Origin: a bacterium
GTDB lineage: Bacteria > Patescibacteriota > Gracilibacteria > JAUYGZ01
Direction: 5' to 3'
Assembly: GCA_030690415.1 (NCBI GenBank)
Contig: JAUYGZ010000001.1
Location: 21,254 to 85,253, forward strand
DNA length: 64,000 nucleotides
The position numbers and the translations under genes were made by a program. Shown here one piece after another: positions 44,355 through 53,545 of the stretch (position 1 is the stretch's first letter; each line of letters opens with the position of its first letter). Below the pieces are notes generated by a model that worked only from the letters and a program-made list of their open reading frames with translations, did not search any database and was not told the DNA's origin.

Positions 44355-44541
44355 ATAAGCTCGGAGAAGTCAAAAAAATCTGTGATTTTTCCGACTTCTC
44401 CGCTCTCCATTGCGCATCCTCATACTTCGGTTGCTCCATTCCGAGACGCTTTTCTCGGCGATCGTCACCGCGGCATAGGCTCAGATACATCATAAGAGAT
44501 AGTACGATATTGCTTCGCTGCTTTCAATACTGGAAGGAGTC
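44355..44541. other. Intergenic region with hairpin and copy of the tRNA-Leu 5' end
   Basis: No gene is seen. GGAGAAGTC (44362-44370) pairs with GACTTCTCC and, with inner A/T pairs, makes a stem of about 17 pairs. At about 44467-44485, CACCGCGGCATAGGCTC repeats the tRNA-Leu 5' edge and its upstream flank (44348 onward) with one change, at a distance of about 118 bases. Confidence 0.6.
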
Positions 44542-45735
44542 TCAAACCTTTTTTCCGATCACCATTTTAAGTTCGCTGAGGCTTTCTTTTGAGAGCGCGG
44601 AGAGGCCGATTTCATTTTTTTGAGCCAATATGCAGAATGTTTGGCGATCACTCTTATTATAGACTCTGAGAATTGCTTTTTCATCATCGACCAGCTCTTT
44701 CAGGATTTTTTCGACCACCTTAATTTTCATGAGCTGCTCAGGATCTGAGCTATCTATAATATGAAGGATGAGATCTGCTTCTTCGACTTCCGCCAGTGTG
44801 GCTTTGAAGCTTTCGATGAGGTGAGGGGGGAGGTTTTGGATGAAGCCGATGGTGTCCGCGATAAGGACTTTTTGACCTTTGTAACTGTTTTCCGAATCCG
44901 GCAACCAGAGTGATCCCAGCTTCGTATCTAGGGTCGCGAAAAGTTCGTCTGCGATATAGACCTCTTTGTTGGTCAGTGCCTTGAGGAGAGTGGATTTTCC
45001 AGCGTTGGTGTACCCCACCAGCGCGACGGTTTTCATACCTGCTTTTTTTCTCCGTTCTCTCTGGTTCGAATGCGTTCTTTTGAGTTGTTCCAGTTTTTTT
45101 TCAATATCTTTGATCTGGATCCGGATGTGTCGTTTTTCCTGTTCCACTCCTTTTTCACCTGCTCCCCGGGTCCCGGAAATACCCCCGCGTTCTTTGTCGA
45201 AGAGGCTTGTCTGATAATGATAGACTTTTGGGATCTGATGCTTGAGCTGTGCCAGCTTGATCTGAAGCTGTGCCTGTTGACTTTTGGCATGTTTTTCAAA
45301 GATTTTAAGAATGATGTCGGTCCGATCCCAAATGGGAATGTCACTTTTCCCCGTGATATCATTGGGGTCGTGGCTGAAGAGTTTACTGAGGTTGTTGATC
45401 TGAGCTGGTTTGATGAAATCGTTGATGATGACCATGTCCACTTTGTGGTGTTTAGCTCTATTCGCCGCTTCCTCTGCCTTTCCCGATCCGAGATAGGTTT
45501 TCGAAGATGGTCTCCCTCTCCGCTGTAGTATTTCTTTGATGACGATGCCTCCGTAGGTCTCCACCAGTCTGGTGAGTTCATTTAATTCCAACCTGGCTTC
45601 TTCCAGGGATTTATGTGGAGGGACGATGTCGATGAGAATGGTTTGTTTGATGGAGGAGTTCGGAGTTAGGAGTTGAGTTGGCAGTTCGGAGTTGTAGGAA
45701 GGATGAAGGAAGGTAGGATGTAGTTTAAATGACAA
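44542..45735 (-). CDS. hflX: Ribosome-associated GTPase HflX
   Basis: The 397-residue protein has the HflX N-domain (EARLELNELTRLVETYGG, GSGKAEEAANRAKHHKVD), the GGISGTRGAGEKGVEQEKRH signature, then a G domain with GYTNAGKSTL, ADTIGFIQNLP and NKSD. HflX splits or rescues stalled ribosomes. The only available start is TTG at 45735; residues about 10-30 (PSYNSELPTQLLTPNSS) are encoded by a heptanucleotide repeat (45654-45722). No start codon lies between the repeat and the conserved domain, so the repeat is probably translated. Confidence 0.9.
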   Translation of the reverse strand: MSFKLHPTFLHPSYNSELPTQLLTPNSSIKQTILIDIVPPHKSLEEARLELNELTRLVETYGGIVIKEILQRRGRPSSKTYLGSGKAEEAANRAKHHKVDMVIINDFIKPAQINNLSKLFSHDPNDITGKSDIPIWDRTDIILKIFEKHAKSQQAQLQIKLAQLKHQIPKVYHYQTSLFDKERGGISGTRGAGEKGVEQEKRHIRIQIKDIEKKLEQLKRTHSNQRERRKKAGMKTVALVGYTNAGKSTLLKALTNKEVYIADELFATLDTKLGSLWLPDSENSYKGQKVLIADTIGFIQNLPPHLIESFKATLAEVEEADLILHIIDSSDPEQLMKIKVVEKILKELVDDEKAILRVYNKSDRQTFCILAQKNEIGLSALSKESLSELKMVIGKKV

Positions 45736-45822
45736 ACTGTATTTCTTTGCAAGATTATTTTCTGTTGCTGGGGTTGATGGGGAGAGCGTGTCCAGTATAC
45801 TCCAAGCTGGTCAAAATCTTGT

Positions 45823-45828
45823 TATGAT
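45823..45828 (+). promoter_or_regulatory. -10 element giving a leaderless ABC-gene transcript
   Basis: TATGAT at 45823-45828 lies only five bases before the ATG at 45834. Transcription would begin at or next to the start codon. A -35 box is not obvious. Confidence 0.45.
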
Positions 45829-45833
45829 ATTTT

Positions 45834-46766
45834 ATGATCACGGTGGACCATCTCACGAAGCTATACGATGATTTTGTCGCGGTCGACGATATCTCTTTCG
45901 AGATCAAAAAGGGCGAAATCGTTGGGTTACTTGGACCAAATGGTGCCGGAAAGACCACAACAATGAGGATTTTGACGGGTTTTTTGCCGGCCAGCTCAGG
46001 TCAGGTGACCATCAATTCGCATGACGTTTTTGAGGACCCCATTCGCGTCAAGGCTTCTATTGGTTATTTACCGGAGAGCGCTCCTCTCTATCAGGATATG
46101 AAGGTTGAAGAGTATTTGGAGTTCATCGCTGATCTGAGAGGTTTGAACCGAAGTCAAAAACGAAATCGGATACGAGAGGTGGTTGACCAGACGGGTTTGA
46201 CTCCCCGACTTCGACAGGAGATCGGACATCTGAGCAAGGGGTACCGACAACGCGTCGGGTTAGCCCAAGCCTTGCTCCACAATCCTGAGGTTCTTATTTT
46301 GGATGAACCGACTTCCGGCCTGGATCCGAATCAGATTGTTGAGATTCGTTCGCTTATCAAGAAGATTGGTAAGGAAAAGACGGTTATCCTCAGCACGCAC
46401 ATTCTCTCTGAGGCTGAAGCGACTTGTGATCGGGTTCTGATCATCAACAAGGGCCGCATAGTGGCATCAGGTACTCCCGAGGAGCTTCGTGCTCACCACA
46501 AGGATAAGGCTCTGGTTCGGGTCAAGATAGAGGGGGATGGGAAGGGACTGATCAAGAAGCTAGAGGCTCTTGATGATGTTATTCTTGTCATGAAATTGGA
46601 TACCGCGATTGAAAAGGGATACAGCGTGTTTGAAATTGAAACTGATTCCAATAAGGATCTTCGACGTCAGATTTCACAGACCCTGGTGAACGGAGGCTTT
46701 GCTCTGGTTGAAATTAACCGAGAGGGGAAGACTTTGGAAGATGTTTTTACAGAGTTTACTGCGTAG
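45834..46766 (+). CDS. ABC transporter ATPase, GldA-type
   Basis: The 310-residue ATPase has Walker A (GPNGAGKTTT), the Q-loop region, signature LSKGYRQRVGLAQALLHNP, Walker B (VLILDEPTSGLDPNQ) and the H-loop (STHILSEAEA), plus a C-terminal ABC-2-associated domain. With the next three genes it makes the set known from gliding-motility-type ABC systems (GldA, GldF, GldG and a DUF4340 protein). Such sets also occur in non-gliding bacteria, and their cargo is not known. Confidence 0.93.
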   Translation: MITVDHLTKLYDDFVAVDDISFEIKKGEIVGLLGPNGAGKTTTMRILTGFLPASSGQVTINSHDVFEDPIRVKASIGYLPESAPLYQDMKVEEYLEFIADLRGLNRSQKRNRIREVVDQTGLTPRLRQEIGHLSKGYRQRVGLAQALLHNPEVLILDEPTSGLDPNQIVEIRSLIKKIGKEKTVILSTHILSEAEATCDRVLIINKGRIVASGTPEELRAHHKDKALVRVKIEGDGKGLIKKLEALDDVILVMKLDTAIEKGYSVFEIETDSNKDLRRQISQTLVNGGFALVEINREGKTLEDVFTEFTA

Positions 46767-46768
46767 TT

Positions 46769-46800
46769 TGTTAAGAGTTAAGAGTTAAGAGTTGAGAGTT
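46769..46800. repeat. GTTAAGA heptanucleotide repeats inside the ABC operon
   Basis: Four to five tandem GTTAAGA/GTTGAGA units lie between the ATPase and permease genes. Confidence 0.85.
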
Positions 46801-46822
46801 GCTTGGACACTAAACTATTATC

Positions 46823-47539
46823 ATGAACCACATCTGGACAATCGCGAGGAAGGAGTTGAGAAGTTATTTTAATTCTCCGCTGGCTTATATCTTCCTGGAT
46901 ATTTTTCTGGTCATGGGTGCCTGGCTTTTTTTCCAAAATTACTTCCTCGAGGGACAGGTCACCATGCAGCGGTTCTTCGGTTTTGTGCCCTGGATCTTTC
47001 TTTTTCTGGTTCCTGCTATCACCATGAGGGTTTGGGCTGAGGAGAAGAAATTGGGAACCGCGGAGATCCTTCTCACGATGCCCGTATCGGATCTGGCTGT
47101 CGTTTTGGGTAAATTTTTTGGGTGTTTCCTCTTCTTGGCACTGGCTTTGCTTATGACCTTCATGATTCCGGTCATTGTGGCCTGGTCAGGTCCTGCTGAT
47201 TTTGGTGTCATATTTGCTTCCTATATCGGGACTTTGTTTTTAGGCGCTTCCTACATCGCTTTGGGGGTCTGGATTTCAGCCCACACCGACAATCAAATTA
47301 TTGCGTTTATCCTATCCATTGTTGTACTTTTTGTCTTTTTCATCATTGGACAGCCTTTTGTGACCCTTCATGTTCCAGGATTCGTGGCCCCGGTATTTCA
47401 GTTTGTCAGTCTTGGTGAGCATTTCAACAGTATTGCCCGGGGCGTTATAGATTCTCGGGATGTTCTGTTTTATCTGTCTTTTATTGGATTTTTTCTTTTT
47501 CTCAATGTTCAGCAGGTCTTGAACAGGAGATTTAAGTAG
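46823..47539 (+). CDS. ABC-2 permease, GldF-type
   Basis: The 238-residue membrane protein has six helices and the ABC-2 start IARKELRSYFNSPLAYIFL. It contains the MRVWAEEKKLGTAEILLTMPVSD loop (coupling helix side) and ends VLNRRFK. It would form the membrane pore of the preceding ATPase. Confidence 0.9.
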   Translation: MNHIWTIARKELRSYFNSPLAYIFLDIFLVMGAWLFFQNYFLEGQVTMQRFFGFVPWIFLFLVPAITMRVWAEEKKLGTAEILLTMPVSDLAVVLGKFFGCFLFLALALLMTFMIPVIVAWSGPADFGVIFASYIGTLFLGASYIALGVWISAHTDNQIIAFILSIVVLFVFFIIGQPFVTLHVPGFVAPVFQFVSLGEHFNSIARGVIDSRDVLFYLSFIGFFLFLNVQQVLNRRFK

Positions 47540-47555
47540 TCTTTATTTTTCTGCT

Positions 47556-49220
47556 GTGGATTATCGCGACAAACTTAAACATTCGGTGAACAGTAAGGCG
47601 CTTGCGCTCATAGTGTTAGGAATCCTGGTATTGCTGAATATTCTTTCTTTGCGTTATTTCTTCCGCTTTGATTGGACCCAGAACAAACAGTATTCGATTT
47701 CTGATTCCACAGTCAGTATTCTTCACGACCTTGATGATCTGGTGACCGTGAAGGCTTACTTCAGTGATGATTTACCTCCCCAAGCTTTGCCGATTCGTCA
47801 GTACGTTCAGGATCTTCTTTCCGAATACAAGGCCTATGGAAGTGGTCATTTTGATTATGAGTTTGTTGATCCTTCCACGAATTCTGATGTCGCGCAGGAG
47901 GCTTCCGGCCTTGGAGTTCAGGAAATACGCATGCAGGTTGTCGAGAATGACAGTCTTCAGGTTAAGAATGGATACATGGGGATTGGACTCTTTTTTGGAG
48001 GCAATACGGAGGGTATTCCAGTTCTTCAGGCTGAGGAGTTGGGGAATCTGGAATACGATCTGACATCTCGTATACTTAAGATGAGTCAACCGCGTGAGAT
48101 GGTGGTTGCTTTTTTGAGCGGTCATGGTGAGCATGAGATCGGGACCGGGGTTCCTTTTGTGGATCAGGGAAAAGATGTCGATTACGCCATTGCCGGACAA
48201 CAAATGCGAGCGAACTATGCTGTTCGGACTCTTGATTTTTCCGCCGGTGATACGCTCGAGGGCGTTGATGTCTTAGTGGTTGCCGGTCCGAAGCGTGATC
48301 TGAGCGATCGGGATATCTTCGAGATTGATCAGTATCTTCTTCAGGGAGGAAAGGCTGTTTTTTTGATTGATGGGATTGATCAGATCGAAGGTTCAGCTGA
48401 CCTTATTCCACGGCAAAACAATTTGAATAGTCTATTCGCTTCTCTGGGGATCCAGGTCGATTCTAATTTGTTGCTTGATGAGCGTAATGAAATGGCTAAT
48501 TTTAGTCAGGGTCCGGGAAGTTTCTTTATTGTTCCCTATCCTCCTTTCATCCGTATCGAAAACTTTACCGCTCATCCGATTGTCAATAAGATCCCTTCTT
48601 TTGTCGGTCGCTTCATCAGCAGCCTGAGTATTCAGGAATCTGATTCTCTTCAGTATGACCAGTTTGTCAAAACAAGCCCCCAGTCCTGGTATCAAAGCGG
48701 TTCATTTCAGGCCAATCCACAGTCAATCCCGCCAGCTGCTCCTGACACGACCGGTCCACAGACCTTTGCGGTTTCTATAACTGGTTTATTTTCTCCTCTG
48801 AAGTCATTCGACCGTGTTCCAGTGCTACAGAAGTACCAGGAAGATCCTGACACTGCAGAATACACTCTCGAACCGGTGACTGATGATCCCAACCGTCAGC
48901 GTGATATCATCACGGAAGCTCAGGCTGAAGCAAGTTTGATTGTGTTCGCGGATTCTGATTTTGCCAGTGATGCTTCCGCGCAGGGCGATCAAGCCGGTTT
49001 AGTGGTGTTTCTCAACTCGGTTGATTACCTCGTTTTTGGTGACGAACTTATTTCCATCCGTTCCAAGATTTTATCGGGACGCAATATGGAGGACCTGGAT
49101 GCCGGAACAAAGTCTCTCATGAAGTTTCTGGGAATCCTTCTGATACCCCTTATGATTTCTTTCTGGGGTGTTCTTCATATATGGCTTCGTCGGAAGGAGG
49201 AGAAACTCCTTAAGCTCTAG
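47556..49220 (+). CDS. GldG-type ABC auxiliary protein
   Basis: The 554-residue protein begins with GTG. It has one helix near the N-terminus (about 13-35), the extracellular GldG domain (FDWTQNKQYSISDSTVSIL, LTVKAYF-type strand, later VAFLSGHGEHEIG and DVLVVAGPKRDLSDRDI) and a C-terminal membrane helix ending in KEEKLLKL. GldG proteins accompany GldF. The gene follows by 16 bases. Confidence 0.88.
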   Translation: MDYRDKLKHSVNSKALALIVLGILVLLNILSLRYFFRFDWTQNKQYSISDSTVSILHDLDDLVTVKAYFSDDLPPQALPIRQYVQDLLSEYKAYGSGHFDYEFVDPSTNSDVAQEASGLGVQEIRMQVVENDSLQVKNGYMGIGLFFGGNTEGIPVLQAEELGNLEYDLTSRILKMSQPREMVVAFLSGHGEHEIGTGVPFVDQGKDVDYAIAGQQMRANYAVRTLDFSAGDTLEGVDVLVVAGPKRDLSDRDIFEIDQYLLQGGKAVFLIDGIDQIEGSADLIPRQNNLNSLFASLGIQVDSNLLLDERNEMANFSQGPGSFFIVPYPPFIRIENFTAHPIVNKIPSFVGRFISSLSIQESDSLQYDQFVKTSPQSWYQSGSFQANPQSIPPAAPDTTGPQTFAVSITGLFSPLKSFDRVPVLQKYQEDPDTAEYTLEPVTDDPNRQRDIITEAQAEASLIVFADSDFASDASAQGDQAGLVVFLNSVDYLVFGDELISIRSKILSGRNMEDLDAGTKSLMKFLGILLIPLMISFWGVLHIWLRRKEEKLLKL

Positions 49221-49223
49221 ATT

Positions 49224-50219
49224 ATGCTTGCTTCACGATTTCGAAAAACAGCTCTCTTCCTCGGGATATTTGTTCTCCTTCTTTTACTGGTTATTTTTTA
49301 TGCTGGAGAAGGCGCACAGGTGAAACGTCAGGCATCTGATGAAGCAAGGCCGGTTTTGACGGAGTCTGTGTTGAGTAAGGTCCGTACTCTGTCTTTTTTG
49401 CCTCCATCTCAGGAAGCTCTCTCCCTACAGCTGTCTGACGAGGGTCACTGGACGGTTGAGGGATATCGACTCGATGAAGAGGAATTCTCTCAATTTTTTG
49501 ATTCTCTTAAGGCCCTTCCCATGGGGAAGCTGGTTTCTATGAATCAGCTTAATTGGGAAAAGTATGGGGTTGATGAGTCTTCCGCGACTGCCCTGGATCT
49601 TCAGGATGCTTCCGGAATAACACTTACGAAGCTCTTTCTCGGGAATTCAGGGCCAGGGATGAAAACTTTTTATCTCCGTTCAGAGGGTTCAGACGAAGTT
49701 TCGCTCGTGAATTCCGATGTGAACCATTTTGAGGCTTATACTATGGATCGATGGCGTGATAAGCGATTGTTCCCCATTGATCCCGCTCATGTCACGGTGA
49801 TGAAGGTACGAATTTCTGAAGAAAGCTGGAGTTTCACTCGTGATTCCGGCGCCTGGGAGATCTTTACCGGATCTCAAGCTTCGCCTCTTGAAGATCAGGA
49901 TGCTGTTCAGCAGTACTTTGATGATCTGATGGACTTGAAGGCTTTGTCCATTGAGCCTGATGTGAGTTTTTTTGCTGCTGCCGACAACGCGGTCTCTCTT
50001 AGCTTCTCAGACGGATCAGAGTTTGTTCTTTCTCTTGATTCAACCGGCGAGAGCGAGGCCTATGCTCAGATCACTGATCAGGCTGATTTGTTTAAGCTGA
50101 ATTCTGATTTGAGTTCTCGTTTGAGGCCGGTTTTTTTGAAGCCTCCTACAGAAGCTGAGATTTCCGGTGATGGGCTTGAAATTTCCTCAGAAAATCCTGT
50201 ATTGACTGTTCCTGAATAG
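49224..50219 (+). CDS. DUF4340-type membrane-anchored protein
   Basis: The 331-residue protein has an N-terminal anchor (about 9-28) and then repeated beta-rich units of the DUF4340 pattern: LSFLPPSQEALSLQLSDEGHW, YGVDESSATALDLQDASG, FYLRSEGSDEVSLVNSDV and DRWRDKRLFPIDPAHVTVM. This family regularly follows GldG-like genes, and here it starts only four bases after it. Confidence 0.85.
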   Translation: MLASRFRKTALFLGIFVLLLLLVIFYAGEGAQVKRQASDEARPVLTESVLSKVRTLSFLPPSQEALSLQLSDEGHWTVEGYRLDEEEFSQFFDSLKALPMGKLVSMNQLNWEKYGVDESSATALDLQDASGITLTKLFLGNSGPGMKTFYLRSEGSDEVSLVNSDVNHFEAYTMDRWRDKRLFPIDPAHVTVMKVRISEESWSFTRDSGAWEIFTGSQASPLEDQDAVQQYFDDLMDLKALSIEPDVSFFAAADNAVSLSFSDGSEFVLSLDSTGESEAYAQITDQADLFKLNSDLSSRLRPVFLKPPTEAEISGDGLEISSENPVLTVPE

Positions 50220-50246
50220 ACCCTGAGCGCATCTTTACATACACTG

Positions 50247-52034
50247 TTGAGGAATGTTTTATTTGTAGATGTGAAATCATTCTTTCGGAGACGATTGTGG
50301 ATTATTGTTTCTGTGCTTCTAGCAGCATGGGGGGGAGGTTTTGTTGGGTATTACAGCGCATTGATTGATCTCGATACCTATCGTAGTAGTCGAGCCTATC
50401 AGGTCGAAATTGTAGATCAGCAAATCAAGCAGCTGGATCGAGAGATTGCCGGTCTTGAATCTTCTGTTGAGAGGAAGGAGACGATTTTGAATGAAACTTT
50501 TGTCCCCCATGATGGCGCTAGCCTCAAATCACAGGTTCTTCAGCGTCAGGATACTCAGGAGGCGGTCATGACCGAAACGGCTCGATCCCAGGAGCTGAGA
50601 GACAAGAGAGACGAGCTACGCACTCAGAAGGTAGCTTTAGAGTCCGGTCAGCCTATAGAGTACAAGCCTGCGGCAGCCATTTCACCTTTTTCTGATGTCA
50701 TCTCGGGTCAGATGGAACAGGAGGTTTTTGACGCCATTGTGGGACTTAAGACAAATGGCATTACGACGGGAGTGAATGGTCAGTTTAAGCCCAATGATTT
50801 CCTCAACCGCGCGGAGGCAGTGACCTTTTTATTGCGTGCGTTTTACCCTGATTTTGATGCGTCTCAGCTCAATGTCTCCACTTCTCCTTTCACAGATGTC
50901 AGCTCTTCTGACTGGTTTTTCACCGCGTTTTGGTTTGCCCATCAGAGTACCTATCATGGTCAGGTAAAGCCGGTCATTGTCAAAGGATCCAATGGTCTTG
51001 CGAATCCTTCCGGAAATGTCACGGTGGAAGAATTTATTGCTATGATTCTCAGGGTCATGGAGATCCCTGTGCAGGAGACCAGTCCCTGGTATTCCGAGTA
51101 TATTTTTTGGGGAGTTGATCTGGGTATCATCCGAGATTCTGATCGCTTGCTGATCGGAATGCCGATTCCTCGCAGCGTTGTCGCTCGTATTCTTTGGAAA
51201 GCTATTCAGGTCAATCAGGAGAAGCAGGCTGAGACTAGTTCTCCTGCCGTCCTGACTCCTCCTCCTCTTAAACTGACAGCTGAAGAACCTGCTCCGACTC
51301 TTGTCGGAACCTTTACCACATTGACCCAAAAAATTGCTGAGAGAAGGGATATTGAGATCGCCAAGAGAGATGCCGGTGCTTTTTTTCAGGAGCATACTCT
51401 TGTTCCACCGGCTTCCGTTTCGGTGTCTGCGAGTGGAGGGATGGTGACGGATCTTCAGCTCTCCATGATCGCTTATGCTCTTAGTCTCATGCCGGCAGAT
51501 TTTCCTTCAGGGGTAAAGATCACACTCGTCTACAATGATCCGAATATGCGAAATGGGATTGCCAGTGTGTGGAGACTGATGCTCAAGGCTTCCATGTTTA
51601 CGGAGAAGCCTGAGACAGCTTTTGAGGTCATTCTTCATGAGCTGGGTCATGTCTATAGCCTGAAGGACCCTCTTACAGGTGGGGCCGGTAGTCCTTATTA
51701 CCTGGGCTCTCAGGCTTTGCCATCCAATAGTCCCACTGCCGAGTTTTTCTCTCTTGGTTGGAATGATATTTATTCTCCAAAGTCCGAGCCACTAACGACC
51801 TATGGCGGCACCTTGTCTTTTGAAGAGTATGCGGAAGCTTTTATTGCTTATATTGTTCAAAACGAGTGGTTCCAGACCTTTGGGAACAAGGATGCTTCCA
51901 TTGCTCAAAAATACGAGTTTATGAAGCAGCGCTTCGGAGGGAAGACCTTCACCACTTTTATTGATTACGTGACGAAACCCTACGCAATTCAGTCTCTTAC
52001 TTTTGATCCTTTTGCCTATTTTGATGCGAATTAA
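50247..52034 (+). CDS. Membrane-anchored SLH-zincin fusion
   Basis: The 595-residue protein (TTG start) has an N-terminal helix (about 17-38) and a coiled coil (about 50-130). Two to three SLH-type repeats follow (about 145-330; FLNRAEAVTFLLRAF, then FTDVSSSDWFFTAFWFA). The C-terminal domain is a metallopeptidase: ILHELGHVY supplies HExxH (about 461-467), and SFEEYAEAF about 75 residues later resembles the EDFAE segment carrying the third zinc ligand of gluzincins. The paralogue next door lacks SLH repeats. It would cut proteins at the cell surface. Target unknown. Confidence 0.8.
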   Translation: MRNVLFVDVKSFFRRRLWIIVSVLLAAWGGGFVGYYSALIDLDTYRSSRAYQVEIVDQQIKQLDREIAGLESSVERKETILNETFVPHDGASLKSQVLQRQDTQEAVMTETARSQELRDKRDELRTQKVALESGQPIEYKPAAAISPFSDVISGQMEQEVFDAIVGLKTNGITTGVNGQFKPNDFLNRAEAVTFLLRAFYPDFDASQLNVSTSPFTDVSSSDWFFTAFWFAHQSTYHGQVKPVIVKGSNGLANPSGNVTVEEFIAMILRVMEIPVQETSPWYSEYIFWGVDLGIIRDSDRLLIGMPIPRSVVARILWKAIQVNQEKQAETSSPAVLTPPPLKLTAEEPAPTLVGTFTTLTQKIAERRDIEIAKRDAGAFFQEHTLVPPASVSVSASGGMVTDLQLSMIAYALSLMPADFPSGVKITLVYNDPNMRNGIASVWRLMLKASMFTEKPETAFEVILHELGHVYSLKDPLTGGAGSPYYLGSQALPSNSPTAEFFSLGWNDIYSPKSEPLTTYGGTLSFEEYAEAFIAYIVQNEWFQTFGNKDASIAQKYEFMKQRFGGKTFTTFIDYVTKPYAIQSLTFDPFAYFDAN

Positions 52035-52069
52035 AATGCGGTAAGCTGAGGGCACTATTATGTGATGAT

Positions 52070-53338
52070 GTGAAAAGACTTTTTTCGTTCCCATACCTTC
52101 TTCCTTTCTTGGTTCTCCTGGTGGTGTTTTTTGGAGGATACCTGGGGTATTTGTCAGCCCTGGTTGATTTGGATGAGGACAGCTATTATCAGCAGGTGGC
52201 TTCCGCGACAGAGAAACAGCGTCTGGAACAGCAGCTTGCCCGCGCGCAGAGTATTTTGGATGCTCGCACGAGGGCTTATATCAGACAAAGTCATGATTTT
52301 ATCGTGCGTAAACAGACTGAGCTGGGTCTTGAACAGCCACAGGTTCCTGAGCCGCCACTCGATACTATTGAAACCATTCAGGAAGCGATGAGGCCATATT
52401 TGGAAGGTGTTGTTCCCCTTACCGCTGAGGATCAGCTTACTCTAAATACTATCCAGGGCAATGAGGACGATGTGGGCTTTTTTGTTGACGAGGTTTCGAC
52501 GCTGGAGCTGTTGATTGCTCGAACTTATCCAGAAGATGAAGAGGCGCTCAAATTGGCTGATGAGCTTCGCCGTAAGAAGCTTACGGGAGCCCTTCGACAG
52601 CTTTTGCTCATGCTGGATAAGCGCCGACAACTGGCGGAGCAAAAGAATGTGGCTCAGAATGCTCAAAACTATTGGGAACTGCATCCAAAAGCACCTCCCC
52701 GATCGGTTCAGGTTCTGGTTCAAAATAAGGCTTCAGGAGTCACTCCTGAGTTAAACCCTGTACAGTTAACTCAGATCAGCACCGCGCTGAGTGTGATGCC
52801 TCCTGACTTTACGGAACGTCTTCAGAAGGTTTATATCGTTTATGGTGATGACAAAATGCGCAGGGGGATGTCAGGGGTCGGTGTCGTCTTCATGAAGGGT
52901 GAAAACCTGGATTTCTTTCGGGTTTTGGTCCACGAATTTGGTCATATTTATGATCTCCACCGTGAGGTCGCTCAAGGCACCAAGAGCGAGTTTTACGATG
53001 GTTCCTACCGACTTTTTGAAGAGGATCAGAGTGTCGATTACTATCGTCTTTCCTGGTTTGATAATGTTGATCGTAACGCTGATACCCTTGGTTTTGCTTC
53101 CACGTATGGGATGACGGATCCTTTTGAGGATTTTGCGGAGATGTTTGCCCTGTATATTCTCCAGGGGGACACGGCTGCGGATTGGATTGATTCTTCGTCC
53201 GTTTTTGCGGAGAAGTTTGCCTTTGTGAAGAGGTCTTTTAATCAGCGTACTTTTGCTTCGGTCCAGGTCTTTTTGGCCCGTCCTTACGATGTGACGCAGT
53301 TGTTGGTGGATTATGGGGAGCTTCTTGGTGGTTCTTGA
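52070..53338 (+). CDS. Membrane-anchored zinc metallopeptidase, paralogue
   Basis: The 422-residue protein (GTG start) shares with its neighbour the N-terminal GGYLGYLSALVDLDEDSYY motif after the helix and the peptidase domain: VHEFGHIYDLH (HExxH) and DPFEDFAEMFALYI (probable third ligand). A coiled coil and helical region lie between. The SLH repeats of the neighbour are absent. The tandem pair probably arose by duplication followed by gain or loss of SLH. Confidence 0.8.
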   Translation: MKRLFSFPYLLPFLVLLVVFFGGYLGYLSALVDLDEDSYYQQVASATEKQRLEQQLARAQSILDARTRAYIRQSHDFIVRKQTELGLEQPQVPEPPLDTIETIQEAMRPYLEGVVPLTAEDQLTLNTIQGNEDDVGFFVDEVSTLELLIARTYPEDEEALKLADELRRKKLTGALRQLLLMLDKRRQLAEQKNVAQNAQNYWELHPKAPPRSVQVLVQNKASGVTPELNPVQLTQISTALSVMPPDFTERLQKVYIVYGDDKMRRGMSGVGVVFMKGENLDFFRVLVHEFGHIYDLHREVAQGTKSEFYDGSYRLFEEDQSVDYYRLSWFDNVDRNADTLGFASTYGMTDPFEDFAEMFALYILQGDTAADWIDSSSVFAEKFAFVKRSFNQRTFASVQVFLARPYDVTQLLVDYGELLGGS

Positions 53339-53379
53339 TTGTTCTTTCTTCTTTTTGGCAGCAAAAAGAAGCAAAAACT

Positions 53380-53506
53380 GCTGGGGACTCCAAAACCGTA
53401 ATGGTCCAGGTTTCCTATTTCAGCTCCCTTCCTGCCTTACCCCTTGCTCCTCCCTTTTTCCTTCCGACAAGTCCTCCCCAACGTGACGGTTGGAGACCCC
53501 AGACCC
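53380..53506. repeat. Imperfect inverted repeat between metallopeptidase and aroA
   Basis: CTGGGGACTCCAAAACCGT (near 53380) and ACGGTTGGAGACCCCAG (near 53490) are inverted copies about 90 bases apart. The space between is C+T-rich and has no credible gene. Confidence 0.6.
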
Positions 53507-53530
53507 CGGGGCAGTGAGCGGGGTTCAATA

Positions 53531-53536
53531 TATAAT
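53531..53536 (+). promoter_or_regulatory. -10 element just upstream of aroA
   Basis: TATAAT at 53531-53536 lies nine bases before the ATG at 53546, so the transcript would be leaderless or nearly so. No clear -35. Confidence 0.5.
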
Positions 53537-53545
53537 AGAATTGCT

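Noticed and set aside
43944..44495. Plus-strand ORF across the tRNA-Lys region
   Set aside because: It is made from tRNA genes and the 42-base tandem array.
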